Source of the DNA: Ophioderma brevispina
Taxonomy: Eukaryota > Echinodermata > Ophiuroidea > Amphilepidida > Ophiodermatidae
Reading direction: 5' to 3'
NCBI GenBank assembly: GCA_023653785.1
Contig: JAMKCH010072455.1
Coordinates: forward strand, 124,001-188,000
DNA length: 64,000 bases
In this document: one piece after another, positions 40,246-51,279 of the stretch
Numbering within the stretch: position 1 is the stretch's first letter
How the letters are laid out: each line of letters begins with the position of its first letter
Program-made: the position numbers and the translations under genes
Notes under the pieces: generated by a model
Database searches by the model: none
What the model was told of the DNA's origin: nothing
Seen by the model: the letters and a program-made list of their open reading frames with translations, nothing else

Positions 40246-40717
40246 AAAAAAAAAAAATCTATAGATGTTTACAACTTTTGGGAGCCATCATCTGGTAATT
40301 GTGAAAAATATATAAATGAAAGAGATGGAGACGGGTCTGAAAAGTTAGCACGAGCCAACAAAAACAAAACAAAAAAAAAACCCTTAGCGTTCGCTCACAA
40401 GAGCTCCATCAGGGGAGGCTCTAAATAAAGAGAAAAAATGAAGAATATAAATATATATACACAGGAAAAAAGAGAAACATATAGTACCAAATGATATGAT
40501 TCAGGTACTATCAGTACATGGAATACATGGGAATACATGGTGAACACAGAGAGCTAAGTATAGTATGACACAAGTACCTGTTTTAGTGTATATAAATCTG
40601 GGAAAATAACTGACTATTAGATAATATAGAGAATGTCTCCATTTGCTCTATAATAAAATTATATTCTAGATAATTGTCCTTGTCTTTACCTTATTACTTT
40701 TTTCCTAACATACGTAC

Positions 40718-41004
40718 CTTAGGATTTTGGTTGTAATCCGTAAGATATTCCATGCCAGTGTTAAGCAATCCACTCTGTATTAATACGCTTGACGTCCATT
40801 CCGAGTACCCATCACCTTGTGTAATGATCCCTGACACTTTTGTTGCCGAACCAAGATCGGCTTGAATCCATGGGAATCGCTCGAATGTGTCGGGGATCCA
40901 GGCAGAATATGTGTTTAACTTTCCCTTCCTTGAATCGCCCGAAGAGGCTGTAATAATGTTGTCTTCGAATTCTCTGAACTCTAAGCCCACGGGACTGCTA
41001 CAGT
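40718..41004 (-). CDS. Exon: first part of an F5/8 type C (discoidin) domain
   Basis: Open exon of 287 bp (2 bases, then 95 codons), acceptor GCTTTCAG, donor GTACGT; it enters in phase 1 and leaves in phase 0. It starts with the domain's conserved first cysteine (DCSSPVGLE) and shows the F5/8C hallmarks in order: NIITASSGD, AWIPDTF, WIQADLGSATKVSGIITQGD and a SEWTSSVLIQ strand. F5/8C domains are beta-barrels that bind lipid head groups, glycans or matrix proteins. Only about two thirds of a ~150-residue domain is here; the remainder (the ARYIRI-type strand and closing cysteine) must lie in a later exon, which I did not find between here and 17.8 kb. Confidence 0.88.
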
Positions 41005-41631
41005 CTGAAAGCATAAAGTTAAAGCAATACCAGAACATTTTTGAATAGCGCCCCCAATTTTTTTCTTTCCAAATATGAAATTTTTGCTCAGTAGTGCTTG
41101 TAATTGTCTAGTAAGCTATACCTGCGAAGGGTAATGCTCAAAAGTGCGTATTGGTAATAAAGAATCGATTTTGAAATTCGAATCCGATTGTAATTTAACG
41201 GCGGGGCTGAAAACGCCAAAATTCTGTCCGATCATTGAGAAATAGTTCCACCTCACTAAATTGACCTCTAACTTGGCTTGCCTGCAACAGCAGAACTAAT
41301 GAATGAGTATAGGTATGTACTTGGCGCAATTTCCAGGCTATTTCATATTAAAAAGACTTTTCCAGCAGCCCTTAAATTATTATCCGATATTAAATATTCT
41401 AATTACAAAATTCGTTATTTAGAGATACACATACATTTTCGGACTTTACCATTCACTGGTGTAGTTTACTAGCTAATTACCAATGCAACTGTTCTACAAA
41501 TTTATTTTTGGAAATTGGTGTGCTCTTCAAATATGTGCTGTATTGCTTTTATAATTCTTAAAGGACGTTTGGTAGCTTTGTTTGCATGTACGAATAAAAC
41601 TTCACAACGACACAAAAATAATATCAATTAC

Positions 41632-41874
41632 CATTGATGTCATTATCGACGATTGTGACAAATGCAAACACGTTAAACATTTCAATCTTGTTTCGATGAG
41701 TAACATATACCACAAACTTCTCTTCCAGTTCTGGTAGGTTATCGTCCGTGATATTCAACGTTACCGTCGCATTTGCTTCACCTGGCAGAAAGTCAACTCG
41801 ATGCTTTTCGATGTGGGTATAATCACTATTTGCTTTCCAAGATGCCTGTGCCGTCCAGTCTCCAGTTGATATGT
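41632..41874 (-). CDS. Exon: C-terminal half of Calx-beta domain 3
   Basis: Open exon of 243 bp (2+80 codons+1), acceptor CGTAAAG, donor GTAATT, phase 1. It begins ISTGDWTAQASWKANSDYTH, carries VDFLPGEANATVTLNITDDN, then LPELEEKFVVYVTHRNK, and ends AFVTIVDNDIN. This is the cleanest Calx-beta C-half in the window: the DN/DD pairs and the ELEEKF acidic turn occupy positions that bind Ca2+ in exchanger Calx-beta domains, although Ca2+ binding here is inferred. NAT and NIT are likely glycosylation sites. Splicing to 40718-41004 restores an aspartate codon and joins the Calx-beta directly to an F5/8C domain. Confidence 0.9.
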
Positions 41875-43039
41875 CTTTACGAAATATATAAATTGTTTAT
41901 TTGTACAAAATCCTTAGGAAAAATCAGGGCTCTTATTTAAATTGATCAAGTGGGATTTTTCTAGCACACATTTCAATAATATATTTCAAGTGATAAATAA
42001 ATGTGACGAGAACTATAGAGGTAAAATGTAATCAAAATGGATAATAGTATGAATAATTATTATACAGTGTGAGTCAAAAAAACCTTCATTCAAAATAAAA
42101 AAATAATTAAAATAGTTAAGAATCATTTTTGCTCAAATGTTTGCTTTGGTTATAAAGAGGGGTAAACAGGCTTTCAGAAAACGTTTATTTGGTGTCATTT
42201 GGACTTTGGAGGAAGAAGTTATGCTTATTTTGGTGAGAGACTTAAACATCCTGTTTGGCCGATTTTGAGCCAAGCAAAGATGCATCGTTTACATGCATGT
42301 AGAGTAACATGGTCTTCAGTAGTGATTTGAGTAAAAACATTTAACACCAAATTATTGTTAAGCAATAGAAGGTGGGAGAATAATTGAAGGATTATAAAAA
42401 TAATATCCCGGAGATTACAAAAGAAAATGCTGAGTGAAAAAAAAATGTTCAATTATTTTCCCAAAAAAGAAAGTCAAGATAGCTGGTGCAAGACCACAGT
42501 TTACTTTGGTTCAGCAAGATTTCATAGTTTTAACCAACAACGAAACTTGGGAGCCAAAGTGAAACAATATGTTTTGTATTCCCCTTGAAAAAAAAACAGT
42601 GCGATATTGAATTTTAAGTTTGAATTCCAATTCATTTACAAAAAACTTCAGCTTTAGTACTTCTCGCAATTTATGGACGCTGAGTATACTGTATTTGAGC
42701 AAAATAACTAATTACCTTAGAGATGTAAAACAAAAATCTCTGAGCAGTTTCGTTATGTTCATGAACTGAGATACCGTAAAATCGCGTCTACAAGCACCGG
42801 TGCCTGTATTCGGAACGATGTCGGAAAACCGGACAAGAGAGATATATTTGACTAGCGCCCTCTTAGTATATTCTGCAGATGAGCATCTACTTGACTAGTG
42901 TAATATGACTCCAAATCGCTCGTTAGTTACTATTTAGCAAACTCATTCCTGCAAACCCCTGCCCTGAACCACGAACAATCAAATGGCATGGCTTTGTATT
43001 CTAACAGCTGTTTCAGCCAAGGCCTAATTAATTTGCTAT

Positions 43040-43186
43040 AGAGTGCCACGTAATAGGATTTGTTTCCCTAGCAATCGGTCTAAAAATACCACAGGGCAAA
43101 GGACACATGTTATGCAATGATTTTTTTTAATTCCTTGTGATTTGTTTGGGCCGATTGCTGGGGCAACGAATTTCATTACGTGACAC
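43040..43186. repeat. Short inverted repeat (hairpin), ~40-bp arms
   Basis: The segment at 43043-43082 (CACGTAATAGGATTTGTTTC, CTAGCAATCGGTCT) is inverted, with mismatches, at 43148-43186 (GCCGATTGCTGGGGCAACGA, TTACGTGACAC). Confidence 0.65.
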
Positions 43187-43371
43187 ACTACAGCGAATAT
43201 CTGTTAGAGCATGGACATGAGTTTCAAAGACCCTATCACGTTGCCGCTTTTTGTTATTCAATCCCAGCATGATCCCATTTACCGGCTTAAGGTAATGCGA
43301 TAATGACCCTCTCAGTAGGAGAGCTGCCAAGCCATCTGCACGTATGAGATTCTTGCCCGAAATCATGATCC

Positions 43372-43926
43372 AAATCAAATCAAATCAAATTTATTTCATC
43401 TCAACATCAAAAATACAATCAAATACAATATAATTATACACGATAAACCATAATGGTGAATGAGATGAGGACACTGCTAAACTTATAGCGTGGGGTTGCA
43501 GTGCCATAGAAACTATAGGTTACAGTAGTGACTACAGAATAGGGTGGACGTCGAACATTCTCCAGTAATTGTACTTAATATTATGTAACTGCAAATAATA
43601 AAAAATGCAGTTAAGGGAAATAATAATAATAAGAAGAAGGAGAAGAAGAAGAAGAATTGTGCACTGAATGAGCAAATACAATTAAAATGGTCCTGAAGTT
43701 CGACAAAACATAGACGTGCATTCAAACATAATGAACAAAGTAGGAACGACAATCAGAAAACAGCACAAAGGTGACGTAAAACTAACTTACCGACAAATAA
43801 CTTGATAGGACAAACGAGAATAAATCGACTGTATATTTTCAATTAAAACCCCAAAACGCTTTCATGTATAATTATATTGTATTTGATTGTATTTTTGATG
43901 TTGAGATGAAATAATTTGATTTGATC
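43372..43926. mobile_element. Nested foldback element, ~555 bp
   Basis: The left arm (43372-43440), with TTTCATCTCAACATCAAAAA and ATACAATCAAATACAATATA, is inverted at 43862-43926 (TATTGTATTTGATTGTATTT, TTGATGTTGAGATGAAAT). The arms are about 60 bp and nearly perfect. The interior holds an AAG/AAT-rich simple tract and no gene. Confidence 0.8.
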
Positions 43927-44147
43927 CAGGACAATAACCAGTTGATTTATCTCATAAGACAGCTATACACTATTTTCTACTTCCTCGCCAACTCCGAACT
44001 GTTGTCATTGAAATATCTAACTCTAAAATAAAACAATAATAAAATCAACTTTGTGCTAAGAGTGGGATTTGATCCCAAGACCTTTCGGGCACCTTTCGGA
44101 CCTAAACACCTATAGATAATATCTATTCGCTCCTCTACCAACCCTGG

Positions 44148-44219
44148 ATTGATAGGTCAGTCGGCAAGAGCGTCGTGCTGGTAATACGAAGGTCTCCGGT
44201 TCGAGTCCGGCCAAGCGCA
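44148..44219 (+). repeat. tRNA-like sequence with A and B boxes, broken acceptor stem
   Basis: A D-arm (TAGGTCAGTCGGCAAGAGC), an anticodon arm (TCGTG, loop CTGGTAA, TACGA; anticodon would read GGT), and a B box GGTTCGAGTCC at 44198-44208 are all in tRNA order. The two acceptor strands pair poorly, and GGT is not a usual eukaryotic anticodon. It is therefore a tRNA pseudogene or SINE head rather than a working tRNA gene. A T6 run at 44333-44338, beyond the inserted MITE, could be its original Pol III stop. Confidence 0.65.
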
Positions 44220-44320
44220 GGGTGTTTCCATAAGGTGACACCCTTCTTTCCACATAAACCGTGTGGTTTATTCCGTTAAGGTTTCCGAATTCATAAGGGT
44301 GTCACCTTATGGAAACACCC
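44220..44320. mobile_element. 101-bp MITE with perfect 26-bp ends and 8-bp target duplication
   Basis: Starts GGGTGTTTCCATAAGGTGAC and ends with the exact inverse; the arms match over 26 bp. CAAGCGCA precedes it (44212-44219) and follows it (44321-44328) without a mismatch. An 8-bp duplication is the hallmark of the hAT superfamily, though the terminal bases are not a standard hAT end. The 49-bp centre carries a second small palindrome (AAACCGTGTGGTTT). It inserted at the 3' end of the tRNA-like sequence. Confidence 0.92.
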
Positions 44321-45151
44321 CAAGCGCACGTGTTTTTTAATAGTAACGTGCGCTGGCCATCTCCAGGGAAAGATTAATAAATATACATCCACCATGCTAT
44401 ATTTCACACGAATGAACCGGATCTTTTCAAATAGTCTAAAATGAATACATCCTTTGTTTTACCCACAAAACGTTGAATTAGCTTACTGAAAGTAAATAAC
44501 ATTTGGCCGTTTTCTTTCGATAAAAAGTTCAATGTTTTCTAAACTTTCGGCAAAAATTGCCAACATCAGCTATCGGTCAGAATGAACCCAGAGTTCTCTA
44601 CCAACATATATTTTGCCTGGAAATGGTTAGTCTTGTTTGAGCGGTCAAGCATGAGGCGGTTGAACAGATTACTTGAAAGGTCCAGTCAAGCGGCCCTTTA
44701 AGTTTTCCAAACAATTCTCCTGGTAAATGAGAGTAACCGTGGGTATCGGATTACTAAATTGATCAATCTTCTTTTAGAATCAGTAGAGTCAATCAATCTA
44801 AACAATTTGCCCCATTCAGTGTTTCTTTGATCAGGTCCCCGGGGAAACTTGGGTCATTGGGGAATTTTACCCCTTTCACTTGATTGCCTCGGTGCGACCC
44901 TGCTAAGACTCGGGTCAAAGACTTACTTTGGATTTGGATTACTGAAATGGTGTGCTTTTTCTTTGTCTGAGATTTCCGAACAATATACAAAGAAAAGTCG
45001 TTGTTGGGTTCGTCCACAGTCGCGAAAAGCGTACTCACATGATAGTTCCCAACGGAGAGTCAACTCAACCGATTATGTGTGTGCCATATTATTAAAAATC
45101 AATACATCGAACGACAAATTGACCATGGAAAAAAGAGGTTCATATAACTGC

Positions 45152-45914
45152 CGATGTTATGATCCGTCGATTTTATAATCCGTTAAGCTTAATTAGCCGT
45201 CATTCATGACGGACTCACTACAACTGCTGACTCTGCTGTTAATTAATCACCGTGACGTGTACCGTCGCTTTGGTTAATTTACATGATGTTCGAAGTAAAG
45301 TGAACATAGTTTTCTATTCCTTTACACCGTTTTATTTTAGCTCTCTGATGCAATTTCCATATCAATGCACTTCTCATATTCCAAAACGAAAGACAGAAAA
45401 AAGTCCAAATTCCCCATATATAATCACAAAGAATCATATAGATAACAGATAAAACATCAATCCAATTTCTTTTTGTCAGAAATATTTGAACTTTGTTATT
45501 GTTTCATTAAAAATTAAGAAAGATTTTTTTAAATTTTTAAGTATTTAAGGAAGAGTCTTTTTTCCTCAAAGAAATAAAATGACAATCCTTTCCTTTTCCA
45601 TATTAAAAAAAAAATAAAAAAAATACATAAAAACGAAGACATAACCAAAACAAACTCACAAAGATCATCATAGAAATAAGACAAGAAAAGAAACAGACAT
45701 CCAAAATTTGTTTTGGAAAATAATTCATACTAATGCTTGTGTTAAGTTCTTGCCTAAACACTCGCATGAAGTTGCCTTGTGGACCTCTTCGTTTACTTTC
45801 TACTCTAACTCTAATCGACTTATTTGGGTAAATCTTGTTGATGACTCAATCTCTTATCTGGTGATACAATAGATGAATAGGATTATAACGTCGACGGATT
45901 ATAACATCGCCAGT
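45152..45914. mobile_element. Nested inverted-repeat element, ~760 bp
   Basis: GCCGATGTTATGATCCGTCG followed by ATTTTATAATCCGT at the left is inverted at 45884-45914 (GGATTATAACGTCGACGGAT, TATAACATCGCC). No transposase domain; interior is AT-rich. Confidence 0.75.
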
Positions 45915-46896
45915 AAATTCCATGTAGCCAATGCATCTCACAACAAAACACGTACAGCAAACCCGAGACACAAAAGTCAGTATGTCGGTCATCTCGCTGT
46001 ACACCGCACAAGAAAGGGCAAGCTATCCAGCTATGTAACATACAATTGAATTCCAGAAATGCTGCGACTAACAAAGGTGGCCTACAATGACTTTGGTATT
46101 TCTCCCGTGGGGTAAGACAAATTTTATGTAAATCATTAAGGACATGCTATTTCATGGGATCTATTGTGATGATAACAACTTTCACACGAAGAGCGTGCCA
46201 AAGCCCACCTTATCAGTTAGAGGCCGGTAATCAATTTTTTTCTCTCTTGTCCGGTTTTCGACATCGTCCGAATAAAGGCACCGGTGCTTGTAGACGCGAT
46301 TTTACGGTATTGATATGGAGTGATTTTCAATAACTGACTCTTTATGATTGAACAATGGTAATTTAATTTGTTGAAGATATTTTACTTATAATTATGTACA
46401 CAATAGACCGTTTATTCAAACTGATATGTTTTTGTCAAGAAGAAATCGATACCATTTGAAATTGCATGTGTGAATTCTTTGCTATAATGTGTTATGGTTT
46501 AGGTCGGTGTCAGTCTCTCCGCATTGTATGGCTAAAATCGGCCAAACAGAATTTGTAGGTCTCTCCGCAAAATCGACATTTTCTGAACCCAAAGTCCGAA
46601 AGACACCGAATCTTCTGATAGCTTGTTTATCCCTGTAAACAACCAAAGCAAACATTCAAGCAAAAAGAACGTTTAACCTTTGAAGAAAAAATCTTTCCTG
46701 AATGTAGGGTTTTTATTGACTCACACTGTATAGGATATACTTGTCGACCTATCCATGTTGGGCCTGACTGGTAGAATTCATCATCCGACAGTCATGCATT
46801 CAAAGTCAGTGTGGAAAGAAGGAATGAATACGATTATACATGTAATATTCTAGCATATAATATTTTCATGATTGTATGTGAATTTTCTAGACTTAC

Positions 46897-47019
46897 GAAT
46901 GGTTTGTATTTGGCTGCAGTTGGAATCGCACTTCCTTTTTATTGTGATGGCAACAACACTATCACTCTCACTCACTCTATAGCCTCCTGGTGGTTCGTCG
47001 ATGGTATAAGGTGGATTAT
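46897..47019 (-). CDS. Exon: N-terminal half of Calx-beta domain 3
   Basis: Open 123-bp exon (2+40 codons+1), identical in length and phase to 51280-51402, with acceptor ATGAAG and donor GTAAGT. The peptide has NPPYTIDEPPGGYRVSESDS followed by VVAITIKRKCDSNCSQ. The EPPGGYRVSE core and the CX3C pair align position by position with the other two N-half exons, a clear case of exon duplication. Its partner is 41632-41874; the 5-kb intron between them is filled by the nested inverted-repeat elements described at 42061-46732. Confidence 0.88.
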
Positions 47020-47100
47020 CTTCATGATAATGAAACGATTAATATAGATTATACAAAATCAAAATACAGAGGAGTCACATAGACAGAACCAAAGAGTTTT

Positions 47101-47170
47101 CTTCTTCTTCTTCTTTTTCCTCTTCTTCTTCTTCTCCTCTTCCTTCTTTATTACTATTATTATTTTCTTA
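47101..47170. repeat. TTC/TTA microsatellite
   Basis: Imperfect (TTC)n followed by TTA-type units just upstream, in gene orientation, of the Calx-beta exon at 46897-47019. Confidence 0.85.
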
Positions 47171-47257
47171 TTCTTATTATCTATGATTGATATTTCAATC
47201 ATGTGTTATTTCAACCCTTCCCTTCTCATTTCGACACTCCTGTCCAGAGATTGAGTG

Positions 47258-47520
47258 CATTGACCCTCGTCTTACTGGGGGGGTGAGGGGGTGGCGAGGG
47301 GTGTGTGTGCGCGGGGGCTACCACCCCCCCCCCCCACTAGTGAACTTTGCTCCGATATTCTTAAGTTTTTAGCGCAACATTGGATTTTTGCCTATTTCTG
47401 TGGAAAATGCCAATTTCGCCGACTCGAGGACTTGATGACGTCATTGTGACGCCATACTAGGTATTTTGGTACTTATTTTGGTAACAATGGAAAGAGAAGG
47501 ACTATAACTATCTACTTGTA
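47258..47520. mobile_element. Partial inverted relative of the 38530-39050 element
   Basis: Starts TTGACCCTCGTCTTAC, passes a GGGGGCTACCACCCC segment and contains, in inverse orientation, the TACCAAAATAAGTACC and GTGACGTCA-type block seen at 38670-38715. The far end was not recognised. Confidence 0.55.
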
Positions 47521-48505
47521 TCAAAATAATAAGCATCGGGTGATTAATAAGGAATTCTCCCAGTAATCCGTGTTACAAAAAAAGGCTTTGTTTGAAGAAG
47601 AGCTATGAATTCCAGCTGGTCCGTTTTGAGAAATTACAATCTTGAGTTTCGAGCGGAAGAAACATTGATTTTCCAGCCAGAAATATTCACCAAAGGTATA
47701 GACTAGGTAGATATAAAGACGATTCATCCACAGGGTATAGAGAGTCTACATTAATTATTATTTCGATTCCAATTTAAATTAATTTAATTTGAGCTTCTCC
47801 GAATCAAATCCGAAGTTTGAATTAAATGCGAGTATAATTATATCGCGAACCACCAATCAGATTGCAAGCAGAACTCACTTTTAAAACAATCACGTTTTTG
47901 ATTCGCCAATGCTTTTGTTTTGATCAAAATTTCACTAGTTCGTGTTACTCTGTCAAGAGCTGGATCCTGTCAAGAGATGGCGCTATACCATTGCGTAAAG
48001 CAATTCAAACGAGGTCGGACATACTTTGCTAAATTCGGATTTTATGTTAATTCTAACGAATCAACATACGGTAAAATATCACGGCACACAGATACCCAAT
48101 GAAAAGTGTGATTTCAGTACAGGCATAGTTTTGTCCCACAAAGGAGGACAGGTATGGCAAGATTGCGATTACAGTAAGTATTATTTCATTTATGGACAAT
48201 GCATGAAATTGTTTGACTGTAAATTTTAATGCCTATGGAGTGGAAGAGAACGTTACAACATGCTATGGATTATTGTGTACCATAGATTATCCATGTAAGT
48301 GTTACAACTTATCTTATAATCCCATGTCAAATAGCTTTTAACCTCAAGATGCAATACGATGTCCAAAACTTTCTTTCAATTCTAATGCAAGTCTGTTTAT
48401 TTTGATATACATCGGAAACGACCTCCCTGATGCTTTTAACAATGATAGCCCATTATTAGATTTAATGTTAGGGTATGTCTGTATAATGTTAAATACACTA
48501 CTTAC
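47521..48505. other. Intron stretch
   Basis: Nothing recognised. Plus-strand ORFs at 47920-48229 carry no domain and run opposite to the gene. Confidence 0.4.
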
Positions 48506-48829
48506 CGTTGATATAATTATCCGTTATTGTAATTACCGAAATCGCATGGATTGTTTTATTTGTCTCATTAAACCACTCATACACGTTCACCGAATCACAA
48601 ATGTTCCTTGCGACGTAGCACTGATGCCACTTTTCTATATGAAATTCATGTTGGGAAACATATATTACCAACTTCTCCTCTAATTCAGGGATAATATCAT
48701 CGGTAACATTAAGATAGACAGTAGCGTTTTCTTCATTTGGCTGGAAGTCAACTCCTGACGCTGCAAGACGTACATAATCCATTTTTGCCAATGGAGTGCT
48801 TTGTGCTGTCCAGTCTCCAGTCGAAACGT
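48506..48829 (-). CDS. Exon: C-terminal half of Calx-beta domain 2, with an extra cysteine-containing insertion
   Basis: Open exon of 324 bp (2+107 codons+1), acceptor TTTACAG, donor GTAAGT, phase 1 both sides. It opens VSTGDWTAQSTP, then VDFQPNEENATVYLNVTD, IIPELEEKLVIYVSQHEF, and closes with VITITDNYING. Against its sister exons (237-246 bp) it carries about 27 extra residues between the LVIYVSQHE strand and the last strand; the insertion contains two cysteines (HQCYVARNIC) and two possible glycosylation sites (NET, NKT). It thus looks like a Calx-beta repeat with an elongated, probably disulfide-pinned loop. It follows the N-half exon 51280-51402 across a 2.4-kb intron. Confidence 0.88.
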
Positions 48830-49460
48830 CTGTAAATTATTAAAGATTAAACTCTTTAAATCACTATGCATTTCACGCGATTTGATCTGTGCGTCTCATA
48901 TCGGGAGGAAGTATGGTATGTGCCGCCTATACACCCTCATTTTCAGGCCTTTGTGCAGTTTCAGTGACCCCCCCCCCCAATTTAGGACCTTGCCGTTCCA
49001 GAGACCCTACTTTTTCATGTTCCAAAGTCGTATTCTAGCAATATCTTCGAAAAACCCTCAAAAATAGCTGAAATTGAGGGAAATCACAGCTTATTTTCTG
49101 AAATTTTCGGAAAACCTAGTTCCGTTTGTTGGACGGCACGTACTACCCAAAAAAGTTGGAGGGAGTTGATTGTTTTTGGTTCAATTGGAACTAGTGCTGG
49201 CTAATACGCTCTCCTTATTTAACGTTATGTTATACTGTAGTAAATCCAGGCTGCCGTGAGACTATCTTCCCTCTTAGAGAAGTAGAAGGTTGAAATTGAT
49301 AAGGGTGTGTTCGGTTAAAAGATCGTATTTAGACATTTAATGCCATGTTAATCGCTTTGTTTTTAATCCTGTACAGTGTAAAAATGTGAATGTCTCTCTA
49401 TACTTGTTAGTACACGATACATTTCAATTTATTACAGCACGTTTACAGTAAGACTTCGCT

Positions 49461-49660
49461 ATAGACCGTATTCAATAGCCAGCCATGTTGGTGGACAAGA
49501 TTGACGCATTCCAGTACTACAATACATTCACCTGTCAATATGATCCCTGTGCAATCGCTAAACATGGATCGATTGACAGCTTAATGTATTGTAGTCCTTG
49601 AATGTATGCATCGTGCCCCCAACATGTCTGGTGGCTGACGTCATATTGAATACGGTCTAT
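49461..49660. mobile_element. Foldback MITE, copy 2
   Basis: Same ends (ATAGACCGTATTCAA and its inverse) and the same interior landmarks as 9071-9258, including AAACATGGATCGATTGACAG. Lies in the intron between Calx-beta domain 2 and domain 3 exons' neighbours, downstream of 51280 and upstream of 48829 in gene order. Confidence 0.88.
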
Positions 49661-51279
49661 AGATCTGAATGATTACGGTCACATATATTTCATGCTTATA
49701 AAAATAACCATTGGTCTTAATAGCTGGGTTTTGTTATAAGGTAGAATATTATCTTGTCAATTTCTGCCAAGTACAGTCAAGGTGCGAGAATATGTTACTA
49801 AAATAGAACTGCGCATAAAGTCATATCATAGACGGACAGGATAAAAGAATTGGGTTTTTCCAGCTTTATTGTATTTTTTTTTTTCAATTCACCAAATTTA
49901 TATAAGCACTGACCATATAAGACATGCAGAATTTTCACACACGTTTACCTTTTGAAAGTTGCGTCATGGACGGACATTTTTTTTTCTGATGTGATGGACG
50001 GAGATGAATGTTAACTTGTTGACTTGTAGAAAAGGTAATATTTTTGCTTCTATAGTAAACAAAGGGACTTACAGCTCTATCATGCTACAATTATTTTTTT
50101 AAATACCAACTTATATACTTGAAAGAAACAGGCCAAAATATATGACTATTTTTTTCAAATACGGATACATCTTTTGCCTTTCGTAGTGTCCGTCCATGAC
50201 ACAAATTGTCTGAAAAAAACCTCTAAATTTGGCTCTAAATGGATGTAAATCTTCATTAGAATGATGCTGCATGTCAAAATGCAAAAAGAAAAATTTTAAT
50301 TATGTTCCTTTGAGAATTGTGGCTGGCCCATTGAAAACAATTGAAAATAAGCAAGTGTCCGTACATGACACACTTTCAATACTCATTTCCACGAATTTGG
50401 AACAGTTGAATATCCATTTTTTTAATTCCTCCTCTCCCTAACAATCGATTGTGTCCAAACAGTTTTGGAAGTCTCGTGGTCGCTTGGATTTACTATAATA
50501 CGCTCGCCCTGTTCAGCAATTTATATGCGTAGATGTTAGCTGCGCAGATTCTTGGATTGAATTTATAGTAGAAGCCGCCATTTTGCATTTCAAGGTCAAG
50601 ACTAACATTTGAACTATTAAAAGTTGAAAATTGAATTTGTCATACTACGAAAACATATAATTAGACACTTACATCTTTAAAATCGGTTTAAATTAGCAAT
50701 TTGACCTTGACTGAAAGTGCATTGACATTTGGACATGTTTGGCCGTAGTGTCCTCATTTGAAGTGGGATCTATAACAAACTATTCATTTTTAGATTCCGT
50801 ATGATAAGGCGAGTAATTTGACATACATATTAATTCAATTGCGACAGTTCTCAATTTTTTACCCCCGTGTTAACTTTGTTTGCCCCTTCCCCAAAATGCC
50901 GGAACATTGAAGCGGCAAGCCCAAGTCAAAAACCTTCAACATCGATCAGGGAACCCCAAGACACCTTCAAATCTTTGTCTCCAGAGTTTGGTCACGGGAT
51001 CTACAGGCTGGTCTTCTACTATTAGTTATTCGGCCCGGATCGCTGCTGTCTTTTGAATTAGTGTCTTGTAATGCTGGGTTACCCGAAGTGTCTGTATATT
51101 TTTTTTTTTCATTTTTGTAATTCTTTCAAACCTTCAGCCTTTACAGCATGTGGGCTTGTTGTTGTTTCTGTTCCTTTGTTTGTTTTGTTTGAGGAGAAAA
51201 ATACCGTATTCTTGTTGCTGTCATATCCATCCAGAGATAATCATTTTAACGAATTTAACAATAAGTCAATGGAACTTAC
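49661..51279. repeat. Intron sequence with a dispersed GTGTCATGGACGGAC-type motif
   Basis: The motif or its inverse recurs near 49833, 49970, 50187 and 50347 (for example GTCATGGACGGACA and GTCCGTCCATGACAC), suggesting an old inverted repeat. No gene recognised; ORFs at 51071-51365 are on the wrong strand and overlap the exon. Confidence 0.5.

Larger units (their letters stand above)
42061..46732. mobile_element. Composite inverted-repeat element filling the Calx-beta domain 3 intron
   Basis: The ends are TATACAGTGTGAGTCAA at 42061-42077 and its perfect inverse at 46716-46732, with TA at both tips. Similarity continues inward: the CTTTGGTTATAAAGAGGGGTAAACA-like block near 42145 is inverted near 46640, and GCCAAACAG-type sequence near 46540 pairs with 42255. 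A second, inner inverted pair lies at 42771-42846 and 46236-46312 (CGCGTCTACAAGCACCGGTG). No transposase was seen. Other elements are nested inside. Confidence 0.75.

Noticed and set aside
47920..48230. Possible plus-strand exon ending ATTACAG before TAAGTATT
   Set aside because: The reading frames contain stops, no domain is recognisable and the host gene runs on the other strand.
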